Source: Desulfomonile tiedjei DSM 6799
GTDB taxonomy: Bacteria > Desulfobacterota > Desulfomonilia > Desulfomonilales > Desulfomonilaceae
DNA length: 64,000 nucleotides
Assembly: GCF_000266945.1 (NCBI RefSeq)
Contig: NC_018025.1
Location: 4,530,001-4,594,000 of the forward strand
Reading direction: 5' to 3'
Shown: positions 1 through 8,348 of the stretch, one piece after another
How positions within the stretch are numbered: position 1 is the stretch's first letter
Layout of the letters: every line of letters starts with the position of its first letter
Translations under genes and position numbers: made by a program
The notes under the pieces: model-generated
Database searches by the model: none
The model's input: only the letters and a program-made list of their open reading frames with translations
Told to the model about the DNA's origin: nothing

Positions 1-16
1 TCCCATGCTCCAACAC

Positions 17-350
17 AAGATACTAGTGGGGACCGGCGTCTCAGCGTCTCGAGACCGTCTCAAAAATCAAAATTTGTTCCAGATCGTGGCACGAATTTCT
101 CATCATCTTCCCGGCCTGATTGTAGGAGCGCCCCTCGTGGGTGCCCGGTAGTGACCGGCCTCAGTGCCGGTCATTCCTGGAAGGGCAGGCACGAGACCTG
201 CCCCTACGAGGATGGTGGATCGTGGCACGATATGTTGTGTATTCGAGAGTTTTGAGACAGTCTCTCCGTGCTGGCACATATTCAATATAATCAATGATAT
301 CGATAGAATGTGCCGGCACGGAGGCACGGCACCCACCAATATCTCTCATT
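17..350 (+). repeat. Family-2 GC-rich palindromic repeat, interrupted by a family-1 element (composite A)
   Basis: The left half (about 17-45) carries ACTAGTGGGGACCGGCGTC and the right half (about 265-350) carries the hairpin arm GTGCCGGCACGGAGG and the end GGCACCCACCAATAT. An uninterrupted relative lies at 61325-61450, where the two halves are joined. The interruption at 51-264 is a separate element. A further family-2 end (GTCCGATTGAGGGTAGGAG) lies at about 399-418, just before the mtaB stop. Confidence 0.75.
51..264 (+). mobile_element. Family-1 MITE-like element, copy A
   Basis: About 214 bp bounded by inverted ends: GAGACCGTCTCAAAA at the left and TTTTGAGACAGTCTC at the right, each followed inwards by a TCGTGGCACGA block. 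The core is palindromic (GTAGGAGCGCCCCTCGTGGG ... ACGAGACCTGCCCCTACGAG). It has no coding capacity. The architecture suggests a non-autonomous transposable element; no transposase of matching ends is visible in the window. Confidence 0.65.
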
Positions 351-441
351 TCAATCGGACACTAATTTTGGCGCGTAGAACGATTGCCAGAGCTGATGTC
401 CGATTGAGGGTAGGAGTATTGGAGATTGCGGAGCATCCTGT

Positions 442-1758
442 TCATCCTCCGGAAACGACAGATCCTCGAACTTCAATGCCCGAGATTTCTTCGATCTTCA
501 CTCTTACAATCCCCTGGACAGCAGTACCGCTCACCTGCACGGGGATGTAATTGTCGGTTCGCATGATGAAATTACCGGTTTCCGCATCAGGAAGCGACTC
601 AGCTACTGCAGGCCGAATAGTGCCGTCAAATCGCGCATAAAACGAGCATTTCAGATCGTTGGACAGGGAACGGAGTTCTTCGACTCTCCTCAGCGCCTCG
701 GGTCCCGGGACACGGGGACGAAACTTGGCTGCAGGGGTGCTGGGCCGCGGTGAAAACGGAAATACATGGAGATACGAGGCACCGGATTGTTCAATGAGCG
801 CCCTGGTCCTCGCGAAAGAAGCGTCATCTTCTCCGGGAAATCCCACCATCACGTCAAGCCCTATGCATGCGTCCGGAACACCTGCAGCAATATTTCGGAA
901 AAGATCCAGCAGCAGCGCCGTCCGATAAGGCCGTCCCATGCGTTGCAGGATGTAATCGTCACCACTCTGTATGGGAATATGCAGGTGTTTGCATATTCTT
1001 GGATGCCGACTCATAAGCTCGAGCAATCGCGGAGTTATTTCCTGCGGTTCAAGAGAGCTCATTCTGAACCGGGTGTTCTGGCACTCGGACAGAAGATCTT
1101 CAAGCAACTGCTCTAAAGAGATTTGAGGAGTGAGATCACGGCCGTACAGCCCGAGATGTATGCCGGTGAGTACTATTTCCGCATACCCGGCCTCTTCCAG
1201 GGTAACTGCGCGTTCCTGTACCAGGAGCGGCTCCATGCTGCGGGAAGGCCCGCGTGCTGTCGGCACAATGCAATAGGTGCAATGCTGAGAACATCCGTCC
1301 TGGATTTTCAGGAAAGTCCTGGATCGGCCCCGGATGGCGGGCGACCCCAGGTCACCGAATGTGAGGCAATGTGCGGCTCCCTTTTTTACGATGGACGGTT
1401 CGGTGCCGACGATTGAATCCAGGTATTCGGAAAGATGGTCTTTTTCGTACGTTCCCAGCACGGTGGTTCTTGAACCGCGTGCCCCGGAAGCATTTACTTC
1501 TGCAAGACAACCCGTCACAACAAGGTGTGCAGTAGGAAATTCTTCAGCCAGGCGATTCACCGTGCGTCGCGATTTTCCTTCAGCTCTGGCTGTGACACAA
1601 CACGTATTCACCAGGACCAGATCGGGCTCTTTCGCCTCGGAATCTACGCTGTATCCTTTTTGTTCCAGCAGAGCGGTCATAGCTGCCGCCTCGGCCTGGT
1701 TCACTTTGCACCCGAGCACGCGGACTATCGCTGTTTTATTTTTCCTGGAGTTTTCCAT
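442..1758 (-). CDS. mtaB: tRNA (N6-threonylcarbamoyladenosine-C2)-methylthiotransferase, MtaB type
   Basis: A radical-SAM methylthiotransferase that would convert t6A37 to ms2t6A37 in tRNAs reading ANN codons, in the cytoplasm. The N-terminal UPF0004 domain has the expected cysteines at about 17 (VLGCKVNQAE), 53/54 (NTCCVT) and 84 (TGCLAE) for one Fe-S cluster. The radical-SAM motif CSQHCTYC lies at about 156-163, and a TRAM-like tail closes the protein. The VLGCKVNQAEA opening favours MtaB over MiaB or RimO. I place the start at the ATG at 1758 (438 residues). The longer frame to 1800 begins with TTG and adds a non-conserved leader. It is transcribed divergently from the lipoprotein-like gene at 1848. 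Confidence 0.9.
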   Translation of the reverse strand: MENSRKNKTAIVRVLGCKVNQAEAAAMTALLEQKGYSVDSEAKEPDLVLVNTCCVTARAEGKSRRTVNRLAEEFPTAHLVVTGCLAEVNASGARGSRTTVLGTYEKDHLSEYLDSIVGTEPSIVKKGAAHCLTFGDLGSPAIRGRSRTFLKIQDGCSQHCTYCIVPTARGPSRSMEPLLVQERAVTLEEAGYAEIVLTGIHLGLYGRDLTPQISLEQLLEDLLSECQNTRFRMSSLEPQEITPRLLELMSRHPRICKHLHIPIQSGDDYILQRMGRPYRTALLLDLFRNIAAGVPDACIGLDVMVGFPGEDDASFARTRALIEQSGASYLHVFPFSPRPSTPAAKFRPRVPGPEALRRVEELRSLSNDLKCSFYARFDGTIRPAVAESLPDAETGNFIMRTDNYIPVQVSGTAVQGIVRVKIEEISGIEVRGSVVSGG

Positions 1759-1847
1759 TTCTTCTGCGTTTTTGACATAGTAAATTATACATGCTATCAA
1801 TCCGTTGAATAGCGGTCAATGGCTCTGATCGTAAGGAGGCGCTCCCC

Positions 1848-2351
1848 TTGAAATATCGCATATTCTTTGTTCTCTTATTGGCCGGCCTTCTGGGATGCTC
1901 TGCGGCAGCAGCTTTGGAAAGCCCGGCAGAAGAAAGTGCACTGCAGCATCCCGACCGTATCTTCGATATGAAAATACCGGAAGGATTCAGTTCGGAGGCT
2001 GTTGACGAGCCGGGAATCCTGAAATGGCGGAAAGATTCGGGCGAAATTTATCTTATTGTTGGTGATTTGTTTGGTGAATCCAGTGAGTCGCTTTTCAAAG
2101 TGCTCAAGACGGCCGCGGAGAAGAACAAATCTCTCAGCGAACACAAGGTACTGAAGATAAAAGGTGCTCGAGCTCTCATGTACAAGGAGACTATGCCCGA
2201 AGATAAATCACGCCTTACCTCATGGCACCTGATCGTGGTAACGAATAAGAAAATCGTTTACGTCGATTTCACTGCGCCCGCCGGAGAATTCAGCACATAT
2301 GCCCCGGATTTCCAGGCAGCCATCAATTCATTCAAATTGAAAGCATCTTGA
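1848..2351 (+). CDS. Small exported protein, possible lipoprotein with DcrB/PsbP-like fold
   Basis: 167 residues from a TTG start with a good GGAGG about ten bases upstream. A hydrophobic signal segment ends in LLGC-S near residue 17, which fits a lipobox, so an envelope lipoprotein is likely. The mature part has the pattern of DcrB/PsbP-like proteins: 'FDMKIPEGF' near the start, several beta strands, and a closing 'F...AINSFK'. That fold assignment is tentative and no function follows from it. The gene ends 13 bases before selA and may share its transcript. Confidence 0.75.
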   Translation: MKYRIFFVLLLAGLLGCSAAAALESPAEESALQHPDRIFDMKIPEGFSSEAVDEPGILKWRKDSGEIYLIVGDLFGESSESLFKVLKTAAEKNKSLSEHKVLKIKGARALMYKETMPEDKSRLTSWHLIVVTNKKIVYVDFTAPAGEFSTYAPDFQAAINSFKLKAS

Positions 2352-2364
2352 TCCAGGTGGTCCC

Positions 2365-3783
2365 GTGGAAAATTCCTCTCGACACCATAAGCTGCGTCTC
2401 ATTCCTTCGGTTGACAAGCTGCTCTCAGAGCCGCTGTTCGTTTTGCTTCAGAAAAAATATTCGGATGAGATGCTCAAACGTACAATCAGAATAGCGCTTG
2501 ACAATCTCCGCAAGGAAGTACTTGCCGGTTCTGCCTCAGAAGAGGACTTCACTACAGAATCTCTTGCCCACAGGACTGAAGCCGTCCTGAACGCACGAAT
2601 CGGCAGGCGCTTGACCACCGTAATCAATGCTACAGGAGTGGTGGTTCATACGAATCTCGGGAGATCGCCATTATCGCAGAGAGTGGCAGAAAGAATCGTG
2701 CAAGCTGCGGTTTCCTATTCGAATCTGGAGTACAACCTTGACCTTGGTCGACGCGGAGAGAGGAATTCGCACCTGCGTCAAATCATGCTTGAATTGACGG
2801 GAGCCGAATCCGTCCTTGCGGTAAACAATAATGCTGCGGCTGTATTGCTCGCATTGGACGCTCTCGCCAAAGGCCGCGAAGTAATCGTATCCCGCGGCGA
2901 ATTGATCGAGATCGGCGGCTCCTTCAGAATTCCCGATGTGATGGCCAGATCCGGCGCAATTCTCAGAGAAGTGGGAACTACGAATCGCACGCATCCCAGG
3001 GATTACGAGGATGCTATCAATGAAAATACCGCTCTAATCCTGAAGGTACATACGAGCAACTACCGGATAGTGGGATTTACGAAAGAAGTTGAACTGGACG
3101 AGATGGTTGCAATAGGACGCGATCACGGTATCCCGTCCATGATAGATTTGGGTAGCGGTTGCCTGATGGACCTCTCTCCGTACGGTTTGACCGATGAACC
3201 CACTGTTCAGCAAATCCTTGCATCCGGTGTAGATGTTGTGAGCTTCTCAGGTGACAAACTTCTTGGAGGCCCCCAGGCCGGTATACTTGCCGGCCGATTT
3301 GAGTACATCGAGAAAATGCGTACAAACCCGCTCGCCCGTGCCTTGCGCATGGACAAGCTGACCCTCGCTGCTCTGGAAGCCACTCTCGAAGAATACGTCA
3401 CTGCAGCAGGCCCTGCTGAGGGAATTCCTACTCTGGCCATGATCGCGAAGTCGCCTGAAGCGCTTCACCAGGCTGCCGAAGCGCTGGCACGGTCTCTTGC
3501 CGAGACTCTGGGACAGGAAGCTGTAATCAGCATAGAATCCGGTGTCGGTCGAGTGGGCGGAGGTGCTTTGCCTCTTGGCGATCTGCCCGGTCCCAGAGTG
3601 GCCATCCATCCCCGGGACATTTCCGCCGCGCGATTGGAAAAGGAGCTCAGGTCTGGAAAACCTCCCGTCATAGCACTAGTAAAGGAGGATTCTGTGCTGC
3701 TGGATCCTCGCACACTTCTCCATGACCAACACTTCCTGATTCCCGACCTCGTTCACGAGGCACTGAAGCGGGCAAGGCATTAG
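2365..3783 (+). CDS. selA: L-seryl-tRNA(Sec) selenium transferase
   Basis: A PLP enzyme that converts Ser-tRNA(Sec) to selenocysteinyl-tRNA(Sec) using selenophosphate. The 472-residue length fits bacterial SelA. It has the N-terminal 'RLIPSVDKLL' region, the 'VINATGVVVHTNLGRSPL' block at about 89-106, and the PLP-lysine motif SFSGDKLLGGPQAG with K at about 298. The start is a GTG at 2365, 13 bases after the previous stop. selB usually follows selA in this phylum, but here the gene is followed by repeats and an unrelated gene. selB, selC and selD are not in the window. The organism therefore likely makes selenoproteins; I found no in-frame TGA gene here that I can defend. Confidence 0.95.
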   Translation: MENSSRHHKLRLIPSVDKLLSEPLFVLLQKKYSDEMLKRTIRIALDNLRKEVLAGSASEEDFTTESLAHRTEAVLNARIGRRLTTVINATGVVVHTNLGRSPLSQRVAERIVQAAVSYSNLEYNLDLGRRGERNSHLRQIMLELTGAESVLAVNNNAAAVLLALDALAKGREVIVSRGELIEIGGSFRIPDVMARSGAILREVGTTNRTHPRDYEDAINENTALILKVHTSNYRIVGFTKEVELDEMVAIGRDHGIPSMIDLGSGCLMDLSPYGLTDEPTVQQILASGVDVVSFSGDKLLGGPQAGILAGRFEYIEKMRTNPLARALRMDKLTLAALEATLEEYVTAAGPAEGIPTLAMIAKSPEALHQAAEALARSLAETLGQEAVISIESGVGRVGGGALPLGDLPGPRVAIHPRDISAARLEKELRSGKPPVIALVKEDSVLLDPRTLLHDQHFLIPDLVHEALKRARH

Positions 3784-3810
3784 AAACCCGGTGCACTTTC
3801 AAAGCAGAAA

Positions 3811-3915
3811 GACTTGGGCAACCTCTTTGTAAATGGCTTTTTACCGTTAGCTCAATCCAAGTTGAATGTATTTTCTTGTCAACTGACACATGTGAGTTAG
3901 AAAGACAGCCGCTTG
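3811..3915 (+). repeat. Diverged relative of the family-7 repeat downstream of selA
   Basis: The sequence from CTCTTTGTAAATGG to GACAGCCGCTTGCGAG aligns, with many changes, to 5708-5815 downstream of the gene at 4500. Shared blocks are (T)TTTG(C/T)AAATGG, TCA(A/G)CTGACA and the end GCAGCCGC/ACAGCCGC. It may be a decayed copy. Confidence 0.45.
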
Positions 3916-3940
3916 CGAGACTTCTGACTGTAACAATTGC

Positions 3941-4290
3941 CCAAAATTAATGTCCGATTAAGGATAGGAGTATTGGTGGGTGCCTGCATCCGTGCCGGCA
4001 CATCTTCAAATATGATAAATGATACCAATCGAATGGACCGGCAGGGAGAAAGTGTCTCAAAAATTCAGAATTTATCCCAGATCGTGGCACGAAGTTTTCA
4101 TGATCTTCACGGCCTGATTGTAGGGGCGCCCCTCGTGGGTGCCCGGTAGTGACCGGCCTCCGTGCCGGTCATTGCAGGAGGGCAGGCACGAGACCTGCCC
4201 CTACAAGGACGATGAATCGTGGCACGTTTTTTGTGTATTCGAGAATTTTGAGACAGTCTCGGGACGCCGGTCCCCACTGATATCTTGAAT
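3941..4290 (-). repeat. Family-2 repeat interrupted by a family-1 element (composite B)
   Basis: The left half runs from ATTAATGTCCGATTAAGG through TATTGGTGGGTGCC and GACCGGCAGGGA. The right half (4261-4290) continues with GGGACGCCGGTCCCCACTGA. Joined, they match the intact copy at 61325-61450 in reverse orientation. The interruption is the family-1 element at about 4046-4260. Nothing coding is seen in the rest of the 3784-4499 gap. Confidence 0.75.
4046..4260 (+). mobile_element. Family-1 MITE-like element, copy B
   Basis: About 215 bp, very similar to copy A and in the same orientation. It runs from GAGAAAGTGTCTCAAAAATT to TTTTGAGACAGTCTC, with a TCGTGGCACG block inside each end and a GTAGGGGCGCCCCTCGTGGG / GAGACCTGCCCCTAC core. 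GGGA flanks it on both sides, which could be a 4-bp target duplication or just the repeated target. Confidence 0.65.
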
Positions 4291-4499
4291 TTGAGCGTAA
4301 GGTAAGACGTCAGAATTTTTGACAATCAGTCTAAATCCTATCTGAACTGAAGAAATAGTCTGTATGCGAGAAGAAGTCTCCGCTTCTCATTCTTCGATTG
4401 CGAATCAGACTCGGCCACCGCTCTCAATCCTGGCTCTTGCACCACATCAATTTTCCGGGTTACACTTTGTAGAATAAAATTGTTAGGAGGGGAGCAGTC

Positions 4500-5696
4500 A
4501 TGCCAACAAATTTTTTTGCGATATTCGTTCTCATGGCAATTATTTCTGTGTTCGCCTTATCAGTCTCAGCGCAATCTCAATCCATGCCAAAGGGTTGCAA
4601 AACGGAATTGAAAGATATCCCTGCCACGAAGACGGTTGGAAATCCCGAACCTGTGGCCTGCTTTTACGGACCCATGCCCACTGGGGTCACCGTTTCCCGT
4701 GAAGGCCGTATTTTCGTGAATTTTCCGCGATGGGGCGACGACGTTCGATTTACGGTTGCAGAGCTTAGAAACGGCCAGCCTATCCCGTTTCCCAACGAGG
4801 AGATCCACACACCGAACCGTGAAAAAGCGGCAGAAACCCTGCTTTCCGTCCAGAGCGTGGTTATCGATCCAAAGAATCGGTTGTGGATATTGGATACAGG
4901 ACGAGTTGAATGGGCTCCTACCGTGGAACGCGGTGCAAAGCTCATTGGAGTAGATCTCCAGACAAACAAGATATTCAAAGCAATTATCTTTCCACCCACC
5001 GTGGCTTTGCCTCAAACCTATCTGAACGACGTCCGATTCGACCTGCGCAAAGGAGAAGAGGGAACCGCGTATATAACGGATTCATCCGGAGAGAATCCCG
5101 GAATCATCGTGGTAGATCTGAAAACCGGGAATAGCATGCGCAGGCTCACGAATCACGAATCGACCAAACCTCTGCCGGATTTCGTATCATTGGTGGAAGG
5201 AAGGCCTCTGATGGTTCGGCCTCCAAAGGGAACACCTCAGCCTATTCAAGTAGGAGCAGACGGCATAGCGATAAGCAGCGACGGTAAACGGCTCTACTAT
5301 TGCCCTCTCTCAAGCTGGAGCCTTTACAGCGTAAGCACCGACGCTCTTGCGGAACCGAATCTGCCTGATCGGGAAGTGGAGAAAACGGTGAAGGACGAAG
5401 GTGCCAAGGTCGCGTCTGACGGCCTTGAATCCGATTCCGAAAACAACCTTTACGTCACCTCATACGATCACAATGCCATACTCCGGCGTAAACCGGACAA
5501 TTCCTACGAGACCCTGGTGTTCGATCCGAGAATCCTCTGGCCCGACACCCTGTCCCTCGCTCATGACGGTTATCTCTATTTCACGGCCAATCAGCTCCAT
5601 AGAATGCCGAGATTTCACGAAGGAAAAGACCTGCGGGAAAAACCATACATGCTTTTCAGAATCCGAGTTGACGCGAAGCCCGTTTTGCTGAAATAA
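4500..5696 (+). CDS. Secreted major royal jelly/yellow-type beta-propeller protein
   Basis: 398 residues with a signal peptide (about 1-24, cut near SVSA-QS), so periplasmic or secreted. The family signatures are 'FVNFPRWGDDV' near 79-89, 'IDPKNRLWILDTGR' near 122-135, 'TAYITDSSG' and 'GADGIAISSDGKRLYYCPLSS'. These are typical of bacterial members of the MRJP/yellow family, a six-bladed propeller related to SMP-30/gluconolactonase. The substrate is unknown; bacterial members are sometimes annotated as L-dopachrome tautomerase-like without proof. A strong AGGAGG sits nine bases before the ATG. It appears monocistronic, with repeats on both sides. Confidence 0.85.
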   Translation: MPTNFFAIFVLMAIISVFALSVSAQSQSMPKGCKTELKDIPATKTVGNPEPVACFYGPMPTGVTVSREGRIFVNFPRWGDDVRFTVAELRNGQPIPFPNEEIHTPNREKAAETLLSVQSVVIDPKNRLWILDTGRVEWAPTVERGAKLIGVDLQTNKIFKAIIFPPTVALPQTYLNDVRFDLRKGEEGTAYITDSSGENPGIIVVDLKTGNSMRRLTNHESTKPLPDFVSLVEGRPLMVRPPKGTPQPIQVGADGIAISSDGKRLYYCPLSSWSLYSVSTDALAEPNLPDREVEKTVKDEGAKVASDGLESDSENNLYVTSYDHNAILRRKPDNSYETLVFDPRILWPDTLSLAHDGYLYFTANQLHRMPRFHEGKDLREKPYMLFRIRVDAKPVLLK

Positions 5697-5707
5697 AGAT
5701 GTAATCG

Positions 5708-5990
5708 GGGAGACTTTTTGCAAATGGATTATGCCCTTGGCCCAGGTCCGAACTGAACGCATTGCCTTCATCAGCTGACAAATATGATCTGGCATTGCGA
5801 GCGCAGCCGCTGTAGGGGCAGATCTCGTGCCTGCCCTTCCCGGAATGACAGGCACGAAGGCCGATCTCCACCGGGCACCCACAAGGGGCGCCCCTACCAA
5901 GCTGCATTGGCCTTGATTCGCGACACAGGAACATCCGACTGCCTCCCAGCTTAAGTAAGAAAATAATCATCTGCAAAAAGGTTCTCCAAA
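5708..5990. repeat. Family-7 repeat with inverted ends and a GTAGGGGC-type core
   Basis: The left end GGGGAGACTTTTTGCAAATG and the right end (5960-5990, TCATCTGCAAAAAGGTTCTCC) are imperfect inverted repeats. Between them lies a palindromic core related to family 1 (TGTAGGGGCAGATCTCGTGC ... GGGGCGCCCCTACCA). No gene is visible in 5697-6027. Confidence 0.5.
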
Positions 5991-6027
5991 TCTTACTGCT
6001 TCGATAGCGAATCGCTATTGTGAAAAT

Positions 6028-6999
6028 ATGCCTGAATCCGTCAAACTGATTATTCCAACGGATGCCCCTTCGGACAGAGCCGATAAGGTCCTTGCTGTGT
6101 GTCTGAAGGGCACGCATTCGCGCTCGGCTCTGGCAAAATTGATCAGGCTTGGGCTGGTTCGCGTTCATGGCACTGCAGTCAAGCCATCGACCGTTCTGAA
6201 CCCAGGGGACTGCGTCGAACTGCTAGCCGAAGAGATTTCCCCAAGTCCCGCGATATCCGGAATCCCGGATTTTTCGATTCTGTTCGAGGACTCCCATATT
6301 ATCGTCGTGAACAAACCCCCCGGCCTGGTAGTTCATCCCGGAGCGGGACGACCCGGCAACACGCTCATGGATGCTCTCGTTGCGGACAGGCCGCAGATGC
6401 TGCAGGTGGGAGAGGAAGGTCGATGGGGAGTGGTGCACCGCCTGGATCGCGACACTTCTGGAGTGATGGTTTTGGCGAAGACGTCGCTGGCTCACGAGTC
6501 GCTTTCGGCTCAGTTCAGGGCTCATTCGGTGCACAGAATCTACCTGGCTCTCGTACGGGGTAATCCCGGGCAGGACAGCGGCAGAATAGAGGTAGCAATA
6601 GGAAGGCATCCCAAAGACCGAAAGAGAATCTCCACAGTGACAACAAAGGCTCGGCACGCCGCGACAAAGTGGCGGGTGCTCACACGTCTGGGGCCGCTGA
6701 CTCTGCTGGAAGTAATGCCGGAAACCGGGAGAACGCATCAGATCAGGGTTCACCTTGCCTCGATAGGATTGCCGGTTGCCGGAGATCCTGTGTATGGCAA
6801 GATACGTAAGAAGGGCGGAATCGACGACCCGAAGCTCAAAGCTGCTCTTCGGACTCTTCACCGGCAGGCCCTCCATGCAGCGGTTCTGGGATTGAAGCAT
6901 CCTGAGGACAAACAGTACGTGGAGTTCTCGTCGCCCCTGCCGGACGATATTCAAGCTATTCTGGATTTGCAGTTTTCCCATGAAGAATGTCCCGGATAG
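6028..6999 (+). CDS. RluA/RluD-family pseudouridine synthase
   Basis: 323 residues. An N-terminal S4 RNA-binding domain (about 20-75, 'SRSALAKLIRLGLVRVHG') precedes the RluA catalytic domain. The signature HRLDRDTSGVMVLAKT at about 138-153 carries the catalytic aspartate, and 'GRTHQIRVHLASIG' supplies the C-terminal family motif. The enzyme isomerises uridine in rRNA or tRNA. The S4 plus RluA layout fits RluD (23S rRNA helix 69), but RluC-like specificity cannot be excluded from sequence alone. It is a single-gene unit, and a solo end of a family-1 element begins about 30 bases after the stop. Confidence 0.9.
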   Translation: MPESVKLIIPTDAPSDRADKVLAVCLKGTHSRSALAKLIRLGLVRVHGTAVKPSTVLNPGDCVELLAEEISPSPAISGIPDFSILFEDSHIIVVNKPPGLVVHPGAGRPGNTLMDALVADRPQMLQVGEEGRWGVVHRLDRDTSGVMVLAKTSLAHESLSAQFRAHSVHRIYLALVRGNPGQDSGRIEVAIGRHPKDRKRISTVTTKARHAATKWRVLTRLGPLTLLEVMPETGRTHQIRVHLASIGLPVAGDPVYGKIRKKGGIDDPKLKAALRTLHRQALHAAVLGLKHPEDKQYVEFSSPLPDDIQAILDLQFSHEECPG

Positions 7000-7029
7000 T
7001 CTTGGCATCAAATGCGAATGCAGAGTCAG

Positions 7030-7094
7030 GTCGGGAAGATGATGAGAAATACGTGCCAGGGTCTGAGATAGAACTCGATTTTTGAGACAGTCTC
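7030..7094 (-). repeat. Solo terminal part of a family-1 element
   Basis: The sequence GATGATGAGAAATACGTGCC ... TTTTTGAGACAGTCTCGG matches the right arm of copy C (48700-48774). The other arm and the core are missing, so this is a truncated copy. Confidence 0.5.
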
Positions 7095-7157
7095 GGTTCA
7101 TTTCATTCTCGATGCTCCTCTCAGCAACCTATTTGATTATAGGTCTCGCAAGACCGG

Positions 7158-7300
7158 ATACTTATACAGATTCGCTTTTCTTTTCATAATCCGGGAGGCT
7201 GGAGTATCCTTCGCTCCGGACGACGCAAAGCCGTCTAATCACTCCGCTCAGAACACCCCAGCCTTCACTATCTTATATGCATAACTGCGAAACGGTATTA
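7158..7300 (+). repeat. Family-5 repeat, copy 1
   Basis: About 140 bp from CTTATACAGATTCGCTTTTC through TCCTTCGCTCCGGACGACGC and TCTAATCACTCCGCTCAGAA to ATATGCATAACTGCGAAA. A close inverted copy lies at 36457-36595. It contains no start codon followed by a credible frame. It fills most of the 7000-7360 gap. Confidence 0.75.
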
Positions 7301-7360
7301 CACATCGTTCGATGTAAAGTCTTGACCGGTGAGGGAATTCTCGATAAATAAGCTTCTACT

Positions 7361-8257
7361 TTGTCAACAAACTCCCCTCGATTCGGAGGCAATCCGCAGT
7401 ACATGCATAACGTTCAGTTTCTCGCCTCATCCGCTCGGGAAGTGCTTCCGGGCCGACCTGCCATTCTCGGATGTCCGCTCGATGTGACGTCCACATATCG
7501 GAGCGGCTCGGATATTGCTCCGAATGCCATACGAAGGGCTTCAGATTCCATTGAGACCTATTCCCCTTTTCTTGACATGGATCTGGAAGATCGGCCTTTC
7601 AGCGATCTCGGGGACCTCGACATTGCCGGTCAATTACTCGATTCTTCACTCGATTTAATGGAGCAGGCGGCGTCGACTATCCACGCGAAAGGTGGACGAC
7701 TATTGGCGTTGGGGGGGGAACACACGATTACACTTCCTCTTGTGAAGTCTTTGCACGCGAGCTTTCCCGATCTCGTGCTCATTCATGCTGACGCGCATTC
7801 GGACTTGAGAGACGAGTACGAGGGGCGGCCCATTAACCATGCAACAGTCATTAAGAGAATATCCGAGATAATCGGAGCCGACCGGTTAATTCAGCTCGGA
7901 ATCAGATCCGGTACGCGCGAAGAATTCGCATGGATGCACGAAAACGGAACCCTGCTCACGTGGGACGCGTCAAGTGCAAAAGAGCTGGCAAAGCGTGTCG
8001 CTGGACGGCCGGTGTACTTCACCCTGGATCTCGATGTGCTCGATCCTTCTTGCTTGCATGCAACGGGAAATCCCGAACCCGGGGGATGGTTTTACAGCGA
8101 TATGGAGCGCTTATTTCAGGCGCTCCGCAAAATGCGATTGATTGCCGCAGATGTGGTGGAGTTAAATCCGCAGTTGGACCCATCTCAAGTGGGCACTATA
8201 ACGGCATCCAAAATCGTACGCGAGCTGTTGCTGATTCTCGGTACTACCGGGATATAA
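7361..8257 (+). CDS. Agmatinase/arginase-family ureohydrolase
   Basis: 298 residues. The binuclear manganese site is intact: GGEH at about 125-128, the DAHSD block (HADAHSDLRDEY) at about 145-156, and LDLDVLDPS at about 225-233. 'GNPEPGGW' after the last motif is agmatinase-like, so hydrolysis of agmatine to putrescine plus urea is the most likely reaction. Other guanidino substrates (arginine, guanidinobutyrate) remain possible. The start is uncertain: the long form uses TTG at 7361, and an ATG at 7403 has a GGAGG 13 bases upstream. The long form keeps an 'RFGG' segment that family members often have near the N-terminus. No speA-type decarboxylase is nearby. Confidence 0.85.
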   Translation: MSTNSPRFGGNPQYMHNVQFLASSAREVLPGRPAILGCPLDVTSTYRSGSDIAPNAIRRASDSIETYSPFLDMDLEDRPFSDLGDLDIAGQLLDSSLDLMEQAASTIHAKGGRLLALGGEHTITLPLVKSLHASFPDLVLIHADAHSDLRDEYEGRPINHATVIKRISEIIGADRLIQLGIRSGTREEFAWMHENGTLLTWDASSAKELAKRVAGRPVYFTLDLDVLDPSCLHATGNPEPGGWFYSDMERLFQALRKMRLIAADVVELNPQLDPSQVGTITASKIVRELLLILGTTGI

Positions 8258-8348
8258 ACGTGAACTCCCTCCAGAAGTGGCTGTTGACTCCCATTCATAC
8301 GGCTGATAGACTCCGGATCAGCAACAGTCCGGGACATAGAAATTGAAC

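Noticed and set aside
219-240. TGGCAC-type sigma54 promoter inside the family-1 element ends
   Set aside because: The spacing to the following TTG is off by one or more in all copies, and the block is part of the inverted repeat.
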